Source: an uncultured Porphyromonadaceae bacterium
Lineage (GTDB): Bacteria > Bacteroidota > Bacteroidia > Bacteroidales > Muribaculaceae
Assembly (NCBI GenBank): GCA_947176285.1
Contig: CAMWQF010000061.1
Coordinates: forward strand, 1-11,273
Reading direction: 5' to 3'
DNA length: 11,273 bases
Both the position numbers and the translations under genes were made by a program. Below the pieces are notes generated by a model. It did not search any database. It saw nothing but the letters and a program-made list of their open reading frames with translations, and was not told where the DNA came from. Positions within the stretch are counted from its first letter, which is position 1, and each line of letters opens with the position of its first letter. Below, piece by piece: positions 1 to 6,255 of the stretch.

Positions 1-189
1 ATTTCATCGTTGGCAACAGATATTATCGCTGGTCGCTATTCGCTGAATAGTTACATCGTTTCTTTAACAGTGTAACCAATCATGATATATCATGTCTAAT
101 CAAGATATATCATAGTAAAACATTCACTTTCCTAAATATTTAATCTCTAATCTCTTTTCTCAAATATTTAATCTCAAAAATTTAATATT
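1..189. other. Gene-free left edge and gluQRS leader
   Basis: No gene can be supported here. One + strand frame is open from the window edge to a TAA at 73-75 (24 codons) and another to a TAG at 46-48. Either could be the tail of a gene that starts outside the window, but neither tail is recognisable. Positions 81-114 hold two palindromic units. Positions 134-147 and 162-175 are a perfect 14-bp direct repeat, AAATATTTAATCTC, 28 bases apart, just before gluQRS. No TAnnTTTG promoter box was found for gluQRS. Confidence 0.6.
81..114. repeat. Palindrome CATGATATATCATG plus degenerate copy
   Basis: Positions 81-94 read CATGATATATCATG, a perfect 14-bp palindrome. Positions 101-114 read CAAGATATATCATA, a two-mismatch copy 20 bases on, which is two helical turns. 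The same 14-mer recurs at 8406-8419. In both places TTTCATCGTT lies upstream on the + strand (2-11 and 8393-8402). It could be a protein-binding site or a dispersed repeat; the sequence alone does not decide. Confidence 0.6.
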
Positions 190-1116
190 TTGAAAGAAAT
201 CGTAGGTCGCTTCGCCCCGTCGCCATCAGGCAGGATGCATCTCGGCAACATATACACGGCTATTCTCTCGTGGCTTTCTGTAAAGTCGAGGGGTGGAAAA
301 TGGATCCTTCGCATAGAGGATCTCGACCCTCAGCGCTCCAAGTTGGAATATGCCCGAATGATTGAGGATGATCTCCATTGGCTTGGATTCGAGTGGGATG
401 AAGGTGGGCTCGACGGAAAAGGTCCTAATGGTCCATACTTGCAAAGCAAACGCCATCATTTCTATGAAGAGGCATTAGATCGTCTGAAAAGCACTGGACT
501 CTGTTATCCATGCTCCTGTACCCGCGCCGACATCCTCGCCACGCAGGCTCCTCACGAATCAGACGGAAGGGTAGTGTATAAAGGCACTTGCCGTCCTGCT
601 GTCTTGCCATCTCCATATATAGAAAAAAATCGGGCAGCCGTGCGTATTGCTGTGCCTGATGAGGAAATCACCTTTACTGACCGAATCAAAGGAATGCAAA
701 CTGTCAATCTCGCTCGCCATTGCGGAGATTTCATTGTAAGGCGTGGCGATGGAGCATGGTCTTATCAGTTGGCAGTAGTGGTCGACGATGCCTTGATGGG
801 TGTGACAGAAGTGATGCGTGGCGACGATCTCCTTCTTTCAGCCGCTCAGCAGATATATCTTTACCGTCTCCTCGGCTATACGCCACCGGAATTCGCACAC
901 GTCCCACTCGTATGCAACGAGAAGGGTATTCGTCTCTCAAAACGCGACAAATCCCTATCTATGGAATACCTCCGCGCCCATCACACTCCGGAAGAAATCC
1001 TCGGAATGGCGGCACACCGCGCCTCAATCATCCCAACATCCTCCCCAATCTCACTGCTCCACCTTTTAGAAAAATCGAAACTCTATTTCTCAATTCTCAA
1101 TAATTCAAAATTCTAA
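190..1116 (+). CDS. gluQRS: Glutamyl-Q tRNA(Asp) synthetase (GluQRS)
   Basis: This truncated glutamyl-tRNA synthetase paralogue activates glutamate and attaches it to queuosine at position 34 of tRNA-Asp, in the cytoplasm. The 308-residue product carries the class I signature at 10-20 (PSPSG then HLGN, the HIGH equivalent) and LRIEDLDPQRS near 40-50. It has the GluQRS-type zinc site Cys108, Cys110, Tyr130 and Cys134, SYQLAVVVDD at 191-200, RGDDLL at 210, and KRDKS at 251-255 (KMSKS equivalent). It lacks the anticodon-binding domain of full GltX, which fits its length. The start is TTG: an in-frame TAA lies at 169-171, no ATG or GTG lies between, and the first internal ATG (Met16) would remove the ATP-binding signature. 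The last nine residues are encoded by the 7-bp repeat tract at 1085-1144, so the C-terminal tail is probably not conserved. It precedes valS by 69 bases. Confidence 0.93.
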   Translation: MKEIVGRFAPSPSGRMHLGNIYTAILSWLSVKSRGGKWILRIEDLDPQRSKLEYARMIEDDLHWLGFEWDEGGLDGKGPNGPYLQSKRHHFYEEALDRLKSTGLCYPCSCTRADILATQAPHESDGRVVYKGTCRPAVLPSPYIEKNRAAVRIAVPDEEITFTDRIKGMQTVNLARHCGDFIVRRGDGAWSYQLAVVVDDALMGVTEVMRGDDLLLSAAQQIYLYRLLGYTPPEFAHVPLVCNEKGIRLSKRDKSLSMEYLRAHHTPEEILGMAAHRASIIPTSSPISLLHLLEKSKLYFSILNNSKF

Positions 1117-1144
1117 ATTCAAAATTCTCAATTCTCAATTATTT
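1085..1144 (+). repeat. 7-bp tandem repeat tract (ATTCTCA/ATTCAAA type)
   Basis: After one 8-base unit (1085-1092), heptads of the form ATTCnnA run at 1093, then after a 3-base insertion at 1103, 1110, 1117, 1124 and 1131. They end with ATTATTT at 1138-1144. The tract covers the last nine codons and stop of gluQRS and runs up to the valS -7 box. The same heptads occur at 8339-8373 (minus strand) and 10100-10148, always reading in the sense of the downstream gene. Confidence 0.75.
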
Positions 1145-1158
1145 TTACTAATTTTGCA
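1130..1158 (+). promoter_or_regulatory. Putative valS promoter (-7 box TAATTTTG)
   Basis: TAATTTTG at 1149-1156 matches the Bacteroidales primary sigma-factor -7 consensus TAnnTTTG and lies about 30 bases before the valS ATG. No TTTG is found 19-21 bases upstream; that position falls in the heptad tract. The whole 29-nt block 1130-1158 matches the fabD promoter region (8325-8353, minus strand) at 28 of 29 positions. Confidence 0.6.
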
Positions 1159-1185
1159 CTTTAAAAGCAAAATAAGTAAAAAGAC

Positions 1186-3819
1186 ATGAGTGAATTAGCT
1201 ACTAAATACAACCCGCATGAGGTTGAAGACAAGTGGTATGAATACTGGGAACGCCATAAAATGTTTCATTCCGTTCCCGATGAGCGTGAACCCTATTGCA
1301 TTGTAATCCCCCCTCCAAACGTTACGGGTGTGCTGCACATGGGCCACATGCTCAATAATACTATCCAAGATATCCTTATTCGTCGTGCACGCATGATGGG
1401 CAAGAATGCGCTTTGGGTTCCCGGCACCGACCATGCTGCTATAGCAACAGAGACCAAGGTGATTCAAAAACTTGCTGAGCAAGGTATCAAAAAGACTGAT
1501 CTTACTCGTGAGCAATTCCTCGAACATGCATGGGACTGGACCCATACCCATGGTGGCATAATCCTTCAGCAACTCCGCAAGCTTGGTGCAAGTTGCGACT
1601 GGGATCGCACTGCATTCACTATGGATGAACTCCGTTCCAAAAGCGTGACAAAGGTTTTCTGCGACCTTTATGATAAAGGTCTCATCTATCGTGGTCTGCG
1701 TATGGTGAACTGGGATCCCAAGAATCGCACTGCAATATCCGACGATGAGGTAAACTTCGTTCAGGAGCATTCCAAACTCTACTATCTCCGTTATTATGTA
1801 GCCGATGATCCTGAAGGACGCTATGCAGTTGTAGCCACAACACGTCCTGAGACTATCATGGGTGATACCGCTATGTGTATCAATCCTAAGGACCCTAAAA
1901 ATGAGTGGTTAAAAGGCAAGAAGGTTATTGTGCCTCTCGTAGGCCGCGAAATTCCTGTCATTGAAGACCGTTATGTAGAGATTGATTTCGGCACCGGCTG
2001 CTTGAAAGTGACTCCGGCACATGACAAAAATGACTACATGCTCGGCAAGACTCATAATCTTGAGACTATTGATATCTTCAACGAAGATGCCACTCTCAAT
2101 GAGCATGGAGGCAAATATGCAGGAATGGACCGCTTTGAGGTAAGAAAGCAAATAGCAAAAGACCTTGAAGAAGCCGGACTGATGGAAAAGGTGGAAGACT
2201 ATACCAACAATGTCGGTTACTCAGAGCGTACAAAAGTCGCCATCGAACCGCGCCTATCCCTACAGTGGTTTATCAACATGCGTCACTTTGCCGAGATATC
2301 TCTCGCTCCGGTGATGGAAGACTACATCAAGTTTGTTCCTGAAAAGTATAAGACTACATATCGTCTCTGGCTTGAAAACATACAGGACTGGTGTATTAGC
2401 CGCCAGCTTTGGTGGGGACATCGCATCCCGGCATATTACTATGATGTTGATGGCGAAACCCGCATTGCAGTAGGGGAGACCAAGGAACAGGCTCTGGAAA
2501 AAGCACGTAAGGAAAGCGGTCTTGAACTCCAACTTGATGATCTCGTTCAGGATGAGGGTGCGCTCGACACATGGTTCAGTTCCTGGCTCTGGCCTATTAC
2601 GCTCTTCAACGGCATACTCGATCCGAACAATGAAGAGTTGAAATACTACTATCCAACTGCTACTCTCGTTACAGGTCCGGACATCATCTTCTTCTGGGTA
2701 GCCCGTATGATAATGGCAGGTTATGAGTATGTAGGAGACAAACCCTTCAGCAACGTTTATTTCACGGGTATTGTGCGCGATAAGATCGGCAGAAAGATGA
2801 GCAAGTCTCTTGGTAACTCTCCCGATCCTCTTGAACTCATTGATAAGTTTGGAGCCGATGGAGTTCGTATGGGCTTGATGCTTTCTGCTCCTGCAGGAAA
2901 CGATATCATGTATGATGATGCCCTTGTAGAGCAGGGTCGTAACTTCGCCAATAAGATATGGAATGCATTCCGTCTTATCCAAGGATGGAGCGTGGATAAT
3001 GACATCCCGCAGCCCGAAAGTTCCAAGATAGCAGTCGATTGGTTCCGCTCTCAGTTGCATAAGACTATGATAGAGGTAGAAGACCTAATGGGCAAGTTCC
3101 GCATCTCGGAAGCCCTGATGGCTGTCTACAAACTCTTCTGGGACGAATTCTCAAGCTGGTATCTTGAAGTGATCAAGCCCGCATATGGCAGTCCGATTGA
3201 TGGAAAGACATACGAAGAGACTATGAAATTCTTCGAGATGCTTCTCCAACTTCTCCATCCCTTTATGCCATTCATTACCGAAGAACTCTGGCAGCACTTG
3301 GCTGAACGTAAGGACGGTGACAGCATCATGAACACTACTCTTCCTGCTCCAGGAGAAGTAGATGAAGCGCTTCTTGCAAAGTTTGAGACTCTCAAAGAGA
3401 TCATCACCGGACTTCGCGCCATTCGCAAGCAGCGTCAGATAGCCAATAAAGAGGAGATTTCAGTTGAAGTGAAGGGACAGCACGACGGCTCTCTTGATTC
3501 AGTCTTACTGAAGATGGGTAACGTAAAAGATATCAAGCCCATTGAAGAAAAGGGTGCAACTTCAGTAGCATTCTTGGTAGGACCTGTAGAATATAGTGTT
3601 CCGCTCGCAGATAAAATCAATGTAGAAGAAGAACTCGCCAAACTTGAGAAAGAACTGAAGCGCTATGAAGGTTTCCTCGCAGGCGTAGAAAAGAAACTCT
3701 CCAACGAGCGTTTCGTAGCCAACGCCCCCGAGCAAGTAATCGCCCTCGAGCGCAAAAAGCAAAGCGACGCCACCGAAAAGATAGCCGCAATCCGCGCCTC
3801 CATCGCCGCCCTGAAATAG
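1186..3819 (+). CDS. valS: Valyl-tRNA synthetase
   Basis: This cytoplasmic class I aminoacyl-tRNA synthetase charges tRNA-Val with valine and hydrolyses mischarged threonyl-tRNA. The 877 residues are a normal length for the family. The Rossmann catalytic core starts with IPPPNVTGVLHMGH (HIGH motif HMGH at 51-54). The CP1 editing domain contains TTRPETIMGDTA from about 218. The C-terminal half of the core has GRKMSKSLGN with KMSKS at 537-541. Next come the helical anticodon-binding domain and, from about residue 811 to the end, the charged heptad-like coiled coil that binds the tRNA elbow (EEELAKLEKELKRYEGFLAG). The ATG at 1186 directly precedes the conserved MSELATKYNPHEVEDKWYEYW region. A-rich AAAAAGAC precedes the ATG, as it does for fabD. 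The gene has its own -7 box and is followed after 32 bases by a long hairpin. No defect is seen. Confidence 0.98.
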   Translation: MSELATKYNPHEVEDKWYEYWERHKMFHSVPDEREPYCIVIPPPNVTGVLHMGHMLNNTIQDILIRRARMMGKNALWVPGTDHAAIATETKVIQKLAEQGIKKTDLTREQFLEHAWDWTHTHGGIILQQLRKLGASCDWDRTAFTMDELRSKSVTKVFCDLYDKGLIYRGLRMVNWDPKNRTAISDDEVNFVQEHSKLYYLRYYVADDPEGRYAVVATTRPETIMGDTAMCINPKDPKNEWLKGKKVIVPLVGREIPVIEDRYVEIDFGTGCLKVTPAHDKNDYMLGKTHNLETIDIFNEDATLNEHGGKYAGMDRFEVRKQIAKDLEEAGLMEKVEDYTNNVGYSERTKVAIEPRLSLQWFINMRHFAEISLAPVMEDYIKFVPEKYKTTYRLWLENIQDWCISRQLWWGHRIPAYYYDVDGETRIAVGETKEQALEKARKESGLELQLDDLVQDEGALDTWFSSWLWPITLFNGILDPNNEELKYYYPTATLVTGPDIIFFWVARMIMAGYEYVGDKPFSNVYFTGIVRDKIGRKMSKSLGNSPDPLELIDKFGADGVRMGLMLSAPAGNDIMYDDALVEQGRNFANKIWNAFRLIQGWSVDNDIPQPESSKIAVDWFRSQLHKTMIEVEDLMGKFRISEALMAVYKLFWDEFSSWYLEVIKPAYGSPIDGKTYEETMKFFEMLLQLLHPFMPFITEELWQHLAERKDGDSIMNTTLPAPGEVDEALLAKFETLKEIITGLRAIRKQRQIANKEEISVEVKGQHDGSLDSVLLKMGNVKDIKPIEEKGATSVAFLVGPVEYSVPLADKINVEEELAKLEKELKRYEGFLAGVEKKLSNERFVANAPEQVIALERKKQSDATEKIAAIRASIAALK

Positions 3820-3851
3820 TCGTGTGCGAGTTTTAATGTATAATATGTGGA

Positions 3852-3925
3852 GGGTGTGTCAAACTGAACTGCACCCCAAAAGTTTTTTTTCTAACTTTTG
3901 GGGTGCAATTCATTACGACACAGCC
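3852..3925. repeat. 33-bp inverted-repeat pair, IS-end-like (possible minimal MITE or terminator)
   Basis: The left arm (3852-3884) and right arm (3893-3925) pair at 27 of 33 positions. The inner 15 bases are perfect (TGCACCCCAAAAGTT against AACTTTTGGGGTGCA) around an 8-base T-rich loop. Outer ends TGTGTC and GACACA resemble the inward-facing ends of an insertion sequence, in the style of IS3/IS150-type termini, but no transposase lies between. No clear target-site duplication was found. It starts 33 bases after the valS stop and T-rich sequence follows, so it may also end valS transcription. Confidence 0.7.
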
Positions 3926-4144
3926 CCTTTTTCAAATTTTCTTTTTATATTTGCGCCAAGGCGGACGCCGATTTACCCCGGAATTACAATTATTATGATT
4001 TTTCTCAATTCAAGTTTAACTTCTTTGGGAATATTGATTTGAAATTTCTTAGCGCAGGAACTACGCTTATTCTCTGCGTGCTCCAGGCGATGCGAAGCAG
4101 CCCGCAATCCTTTGCGTACTTGCTAAAAGATAGTCGTGAAGCCA

Positions 4145-4219
4145 TTAATACTGCGCAGAGAGTTAATACTGCGACCCTAGTCGCTAATACTGAGCGTAGG
4201 CTTAAATACTTGTAAGCCT
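4145..4219. repeat. Cluster of small hairpins with repeated TAATACTG
   Basis: TTAATACTG occurs at 4145 and 4163, CTAATACTG at 4184 and the variant TTAAATACTTG at 4202 (spacings 18, 21 and 18). Short stems interleave with these: CGCAG/CTGCG (4154-4158 with 4169-4173), GCGAC/GTCGC (4171-4175 with 4180-4184), CGCT/AGCG enclosing AATACTG (4182-4196), and a perfect 7-bp AGGCTTA/TAAGCCT enclosing AATACTTG (4198-4219). The function is unknown; it may be a degenerate repeat element. Confidence 0.4.
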
Positions 4220-4332
4220 CTGCCCCTCTGCGCTCTCTGTGTGAATTAATTAGAACTTTCGAAAAATGAATTATCCATTAGATTATCAGATTCCAACTGA
4301 TTGTTGATTTCATTGAGATTTCTTTAAATGGA

Positions 4333-4364
4333 TTTGGAGTTTAATTTATAAATGATTAAATTTG
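4333..4364 (+). promoter_or_regulatory. Bacteroidales-type promoter of the AAA-ATPase-like gene
   Basis: TTTG at 4333-4336, a 20-base spacer and TAAATTTG at 4357-4364 match the Bacteroidales primary promoter consensus TTTG-N19-21-TAnnTTTG exactly. The ATG at 4381 lies 16 bases after the -7 box, so the transcript leader would be only about ten bases long. It is the best promoter in the window and shows that the gene is an independent unit. Confidence 0.75.
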
Positions 4365-4380
4365 CAGAAAACTTCGAATT

Positions 4381-5952
4381 ATGATTTACGAGGACAGATA
4401 TCCAATAGGTCAGCAGAACTTCAAGATTCTTCGCGAAGAAGATGCCTACTATGTAGATAAGACGGCTTTCATAGAGAAGATGATAAGAAGCAAAAGTAAG
4501 TATTATTTCCTGGCGCGTCCGAGACGTTTCGGGAAGAGTCTCTTCCTGTCTACACTCGAATATTTTTTCAGGGGAGAGAGGAATCTGTTCAATGGTCTTC
4601 ACGTTGATACAATTGACTGGGATTGGGCTGAATATCCTGTTCTTCGCCTTGATTTGAATACTGATAGATTTGCCGAACCTGGGATTCTTGACGGAGTCCT
4701 TGACAATATATTCAGAAAATGGGAGAAAGAATATGAAGTGGATAATATAGTGGAACCCTTGTCCACAAGGTTTCATAATATTATAGAGTCAGCTCATAGG
4801 AAATCAGGTAAGCAGGTGGTAATTCTCGTTGACGAATACGATAAGCCACTTGTCGGCAACCTCAACAAAGAAGAGAACTTTGAGCATTACCGTGCTAAAC
4901 TTGCTTCAATATACTCAAACTTCAAAAGTTCTGCTGAGCATATAAAACTTGTTTTCCTCACAGGTGTGAGTCGTTTCAGCAAACTCAGTGTTTTCTCTGA
5001 CCTCAATAACCTTAACGACATTTCCTTCGACAATGATTATGCCGATATATGCGGTATTACGGAGAAGGAACTGATTGATAATTTCAAGGGTGGAATTCAA
5101 TCTTTAGCAGAAGAAATGGAATTGTCGTATGAAGATGCTAAACTTCGCCTAAAGCGTAACTACGATGGATATCGATTTGCCCCCAAAGGCAGTGACATCT
5201 ATAATCCATGGTCTGTATTGAATTGTCTGTCTAAAAAGATGATTGCAAATTATTGGAGTATGACTGGTGGCGCTTCTGTTGTAGCAGAATGTCTGCATAA
5301 TATTGATGCTGATTTGGAAGAGTTTTTCAATAAGCAATGTGATCTCCAGTCGCTTGTGGGATTAGACCTGAAGAATGCCGACCCATTGGCATTGTTATAT
5401 CAAACAGGGTATCTTACCATTAAGGATTACGACAACCTTACCAATACCGTCACACTTGGCATTCCCAACAATGAGGTCAAGAATGATTTGTCGCGGGTTC
5501 TTTTGCCATTATATGTCAAGATAAAGAGAGGTTCTGTTGAAGGGAAGATCAGAGATCTGATAGCAAGTATGAATATGGGTAAGCCTGACAGATTTATGAA
5601 GACTCTGGAGGCTTTTTTCGCGGGTATTTCCTATGAGATGAAGATGGACTCCGAGAACAACTTCCAGAATGCCGTTTATGTTATTCTTTCTTTGATTGGA
5701 GCAAATGCAAAGGTGGAGGATAGAACGTCAGATGGTCGTATAGACCTTACGATTGAGACTTTTAGATTCATCTACATCATTGAACTGAAATTCGACGGAA
5801 CAGCCCGTCAGGCTCTTGATCAGATCAAAGAGAAGAACTATTCACGAAAATTCCAGACCGACCATAGACGAATCTTTAAAATCGGGGCATCATTCTCATC
5901 CAAAACGCGCACCATCGAAGATTTCCTTATTGAAGAAGATAATCACGAATAA
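4381..5952 (+). CDS. AAA-ATPase-like / PD-(D/E)XK nuclease-family protein
   Basis: This 523-residue protein has the architecture of the AAA-ATPase_like (PF09820) plus PDDEXK_9 (PF08011) family. The N-terminal part carries YPIGQQNF and YYVDKTAF, then a degenerate P-loop ARPRRFGKSLFLSTLE at 45-60. A Walker B-like VVILVDEYDKPL follows at 146-157, and LTGVSRFSKLSVFSDLNNL at 193-211. The C-terminal nuclease-like fold shows GRID (Asp455) and the ELK pair in YIIELKFDG (Glu468, Lys470), followed by a conserved-looking QALDQI. The catalytic pattern appears intact. The family is common and often multi-copy in Bacteroidales and some other anaerobes; its role is not established, with selfish, regulatory or defence roles all possible. 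It has its own promoter, sits alone between housekeeping genes behind an IS-like inverted repeat, and is probably an accessory insertion. The ATG at 4381 fits the family's short N-terminus. Confidence 0.9.
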   Translation: MIYEDRYPIGQQNFKILREEDAYYVDKTAFIEKMIRSKSKYYFLARPRRFGKSLFLSTLEYFFRGERNLFNGLHVDTIDWDWAEYPVLRLDLNTDRFAEPGILDGVLDNIFRKWEKEYEVDNIVEPLSTRFHNIIESAHRKSGKQVVILVDEYDKPLVGNLNKEENFEHYRAKLASIYSNFKSSAEHIKLVFLTGVSRFSKLSVFSDLNNLNDISFDNDYADICGITEKELIDNFKGGIQSLAEEMELSYEDAKLRLKRNYDGYRFAPKGSDIYNPWSVLNCLSKKMIANYWSMTGGASVVAECLHNIDADLEEFFNKQCDLQSLVGLDLKNADPLALLYQTGYLTIKDYDNLTNTVTLGIPNNEVKNDLSRVLLPLYVKIKRGSVEGKIRDLIASMNMGKPDRFMKTLEAFFAGISYEMKMDSENNFQNAVYVILSLIGANAKVEDRTSDGRIDLTIETFRFIYIIELKFDGTARQALDQIKEKNYSRKFQTDHRRIFKIGASFSSKTRTIEDFLIEEDNHE

Positions 5953-5981
5953 GGTCCATTTTTTAGAAGGAAATTAAAAGA

Positions 5982-6013
5982 AGCGGCATCCATTTTCACA
6001 AATGAATGCCGCT
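5982..6013. terminator. Stem-loop after the AAA-ATPase-like gene
   Basis: AGCGGCATCCATT (5982-5994) pairs with AATGAATGCCGCT (6001-6013) over 13 positions with one mismatch, around a 6-base loop. It lies 30 bases after the stop codon. No long T run follows on the + strand; on the minus strand TTCTTTTAATTT follows. It is probably a terminator, possibly bidirectional between convergent genes. Confidence 0.55.
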
Positions 6014-6091
6014 AAGTGCTTTCCATAATACATTTTACTAACCTAACATCATGAAACTAATTTCTTACTTTACTTACACCTTTAAAACAAC

Positions 6092-6123
6092 GGCAACTGC
6101 CAGTTTGTTCGCTGACAGTTGCC
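6092..6123. terminator. Stem-loop between convergent genes, likely bidirectional terminator
   Basis: GGCAACTGCCAG (6092-6103) pairs with CTGACAGTTGCC (6112-6123), 11 of 12 positions, around an 8-base loop. The outer eight base pairs are perfect. T-rich stretches follow on both strands (ATTTCTTATCGTTTT on +, GTTGTTTT on -). It would end both the AAA-ATPase-like transcript and the asd transcript. A 29-codon ATG frame (6051-6140) crosses the hairpin. Confidence 0.6.
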
Positions 6124-6200
6124 ATTTCTTATCGTTTTAATAAATTTTAAGATTCCGTAGTCAAGATACCTGAATCCGATAGATTGCATTGACCGAATGA

Positions 6201-6255
6201 TAATGCATTATGCATTATGACTTGCTTTAGCTTGGGCGAAGCCAATTATGCATTA
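6201..6255. repeat. TATGCATTA repeat pair overlapping the asd stop
   Basis: TAATGCATTATGCATTATGA at 6201-6220 and TTATGCATTA at 6246-6255 are copies of the same near-palindromic unit, separated by about 25 bases that include TTGGGCGAAGCCAA. The second copy contains the last codons and TAA of asd. A matching TATGCATTATGCATTA lies at 8462-8477 over the helicase stop. Confidence 0.65.

Larger units (their letters stand above)
3820..4380. other. 561-base gene-free region between valS and the AAA-ATPase-like gene
   Basis: No convincing gene is present. A 105-codon open frame at 3898-4215 begins inside the inverted repeat, crosses several hairpins, has no family resemblance I recognise and no ribosome-binding context, so I do not call it. 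The region holds the inverted-repeat pair (3852-3925), an isolated -7-like box TATATTTG at 3946-3953 without a -33 partner, a hairpin cluster (4145-4219), and CTCTGCGC (4226-4233) complementary to GCGCAGAG (4153-4160). It ends with the promoter of the next gene (4333-4364). It looks like decayed or mobile spacer DNA. Confidence 0.6.

Noticed and set aside
1..75. Possible 3' end of a gene entering from the left edge
   Set aside because: One frame is open for 24 codons to a TAA at 73-75, but the tail is too short and unrecognisable to call, and a second frame is open for 15 codons.
2260..3060. 266-codon minus-strand frame inside valS
   Set aside because: It is fully antisense to the conserved catalytic core of valS and has no recognisable domain. 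The third-position bias of valS explains it.
3946..3953. TATATTTG as a promoter in the valS downstream spacer
   Set aside because: It matches the -7 box, but no TTTG lies about 20 bases upstream and no gene follows for more than 400 bases. AT-rich spacers produce such matches by chance.
3898..4215. 105-codon + strand open frame after valS
   Set aside because: It starts inside the inverted repeat, runs through several hairpins and repeats, shows no known domain and has no promoter or leader context. It is most likely a chance frame.
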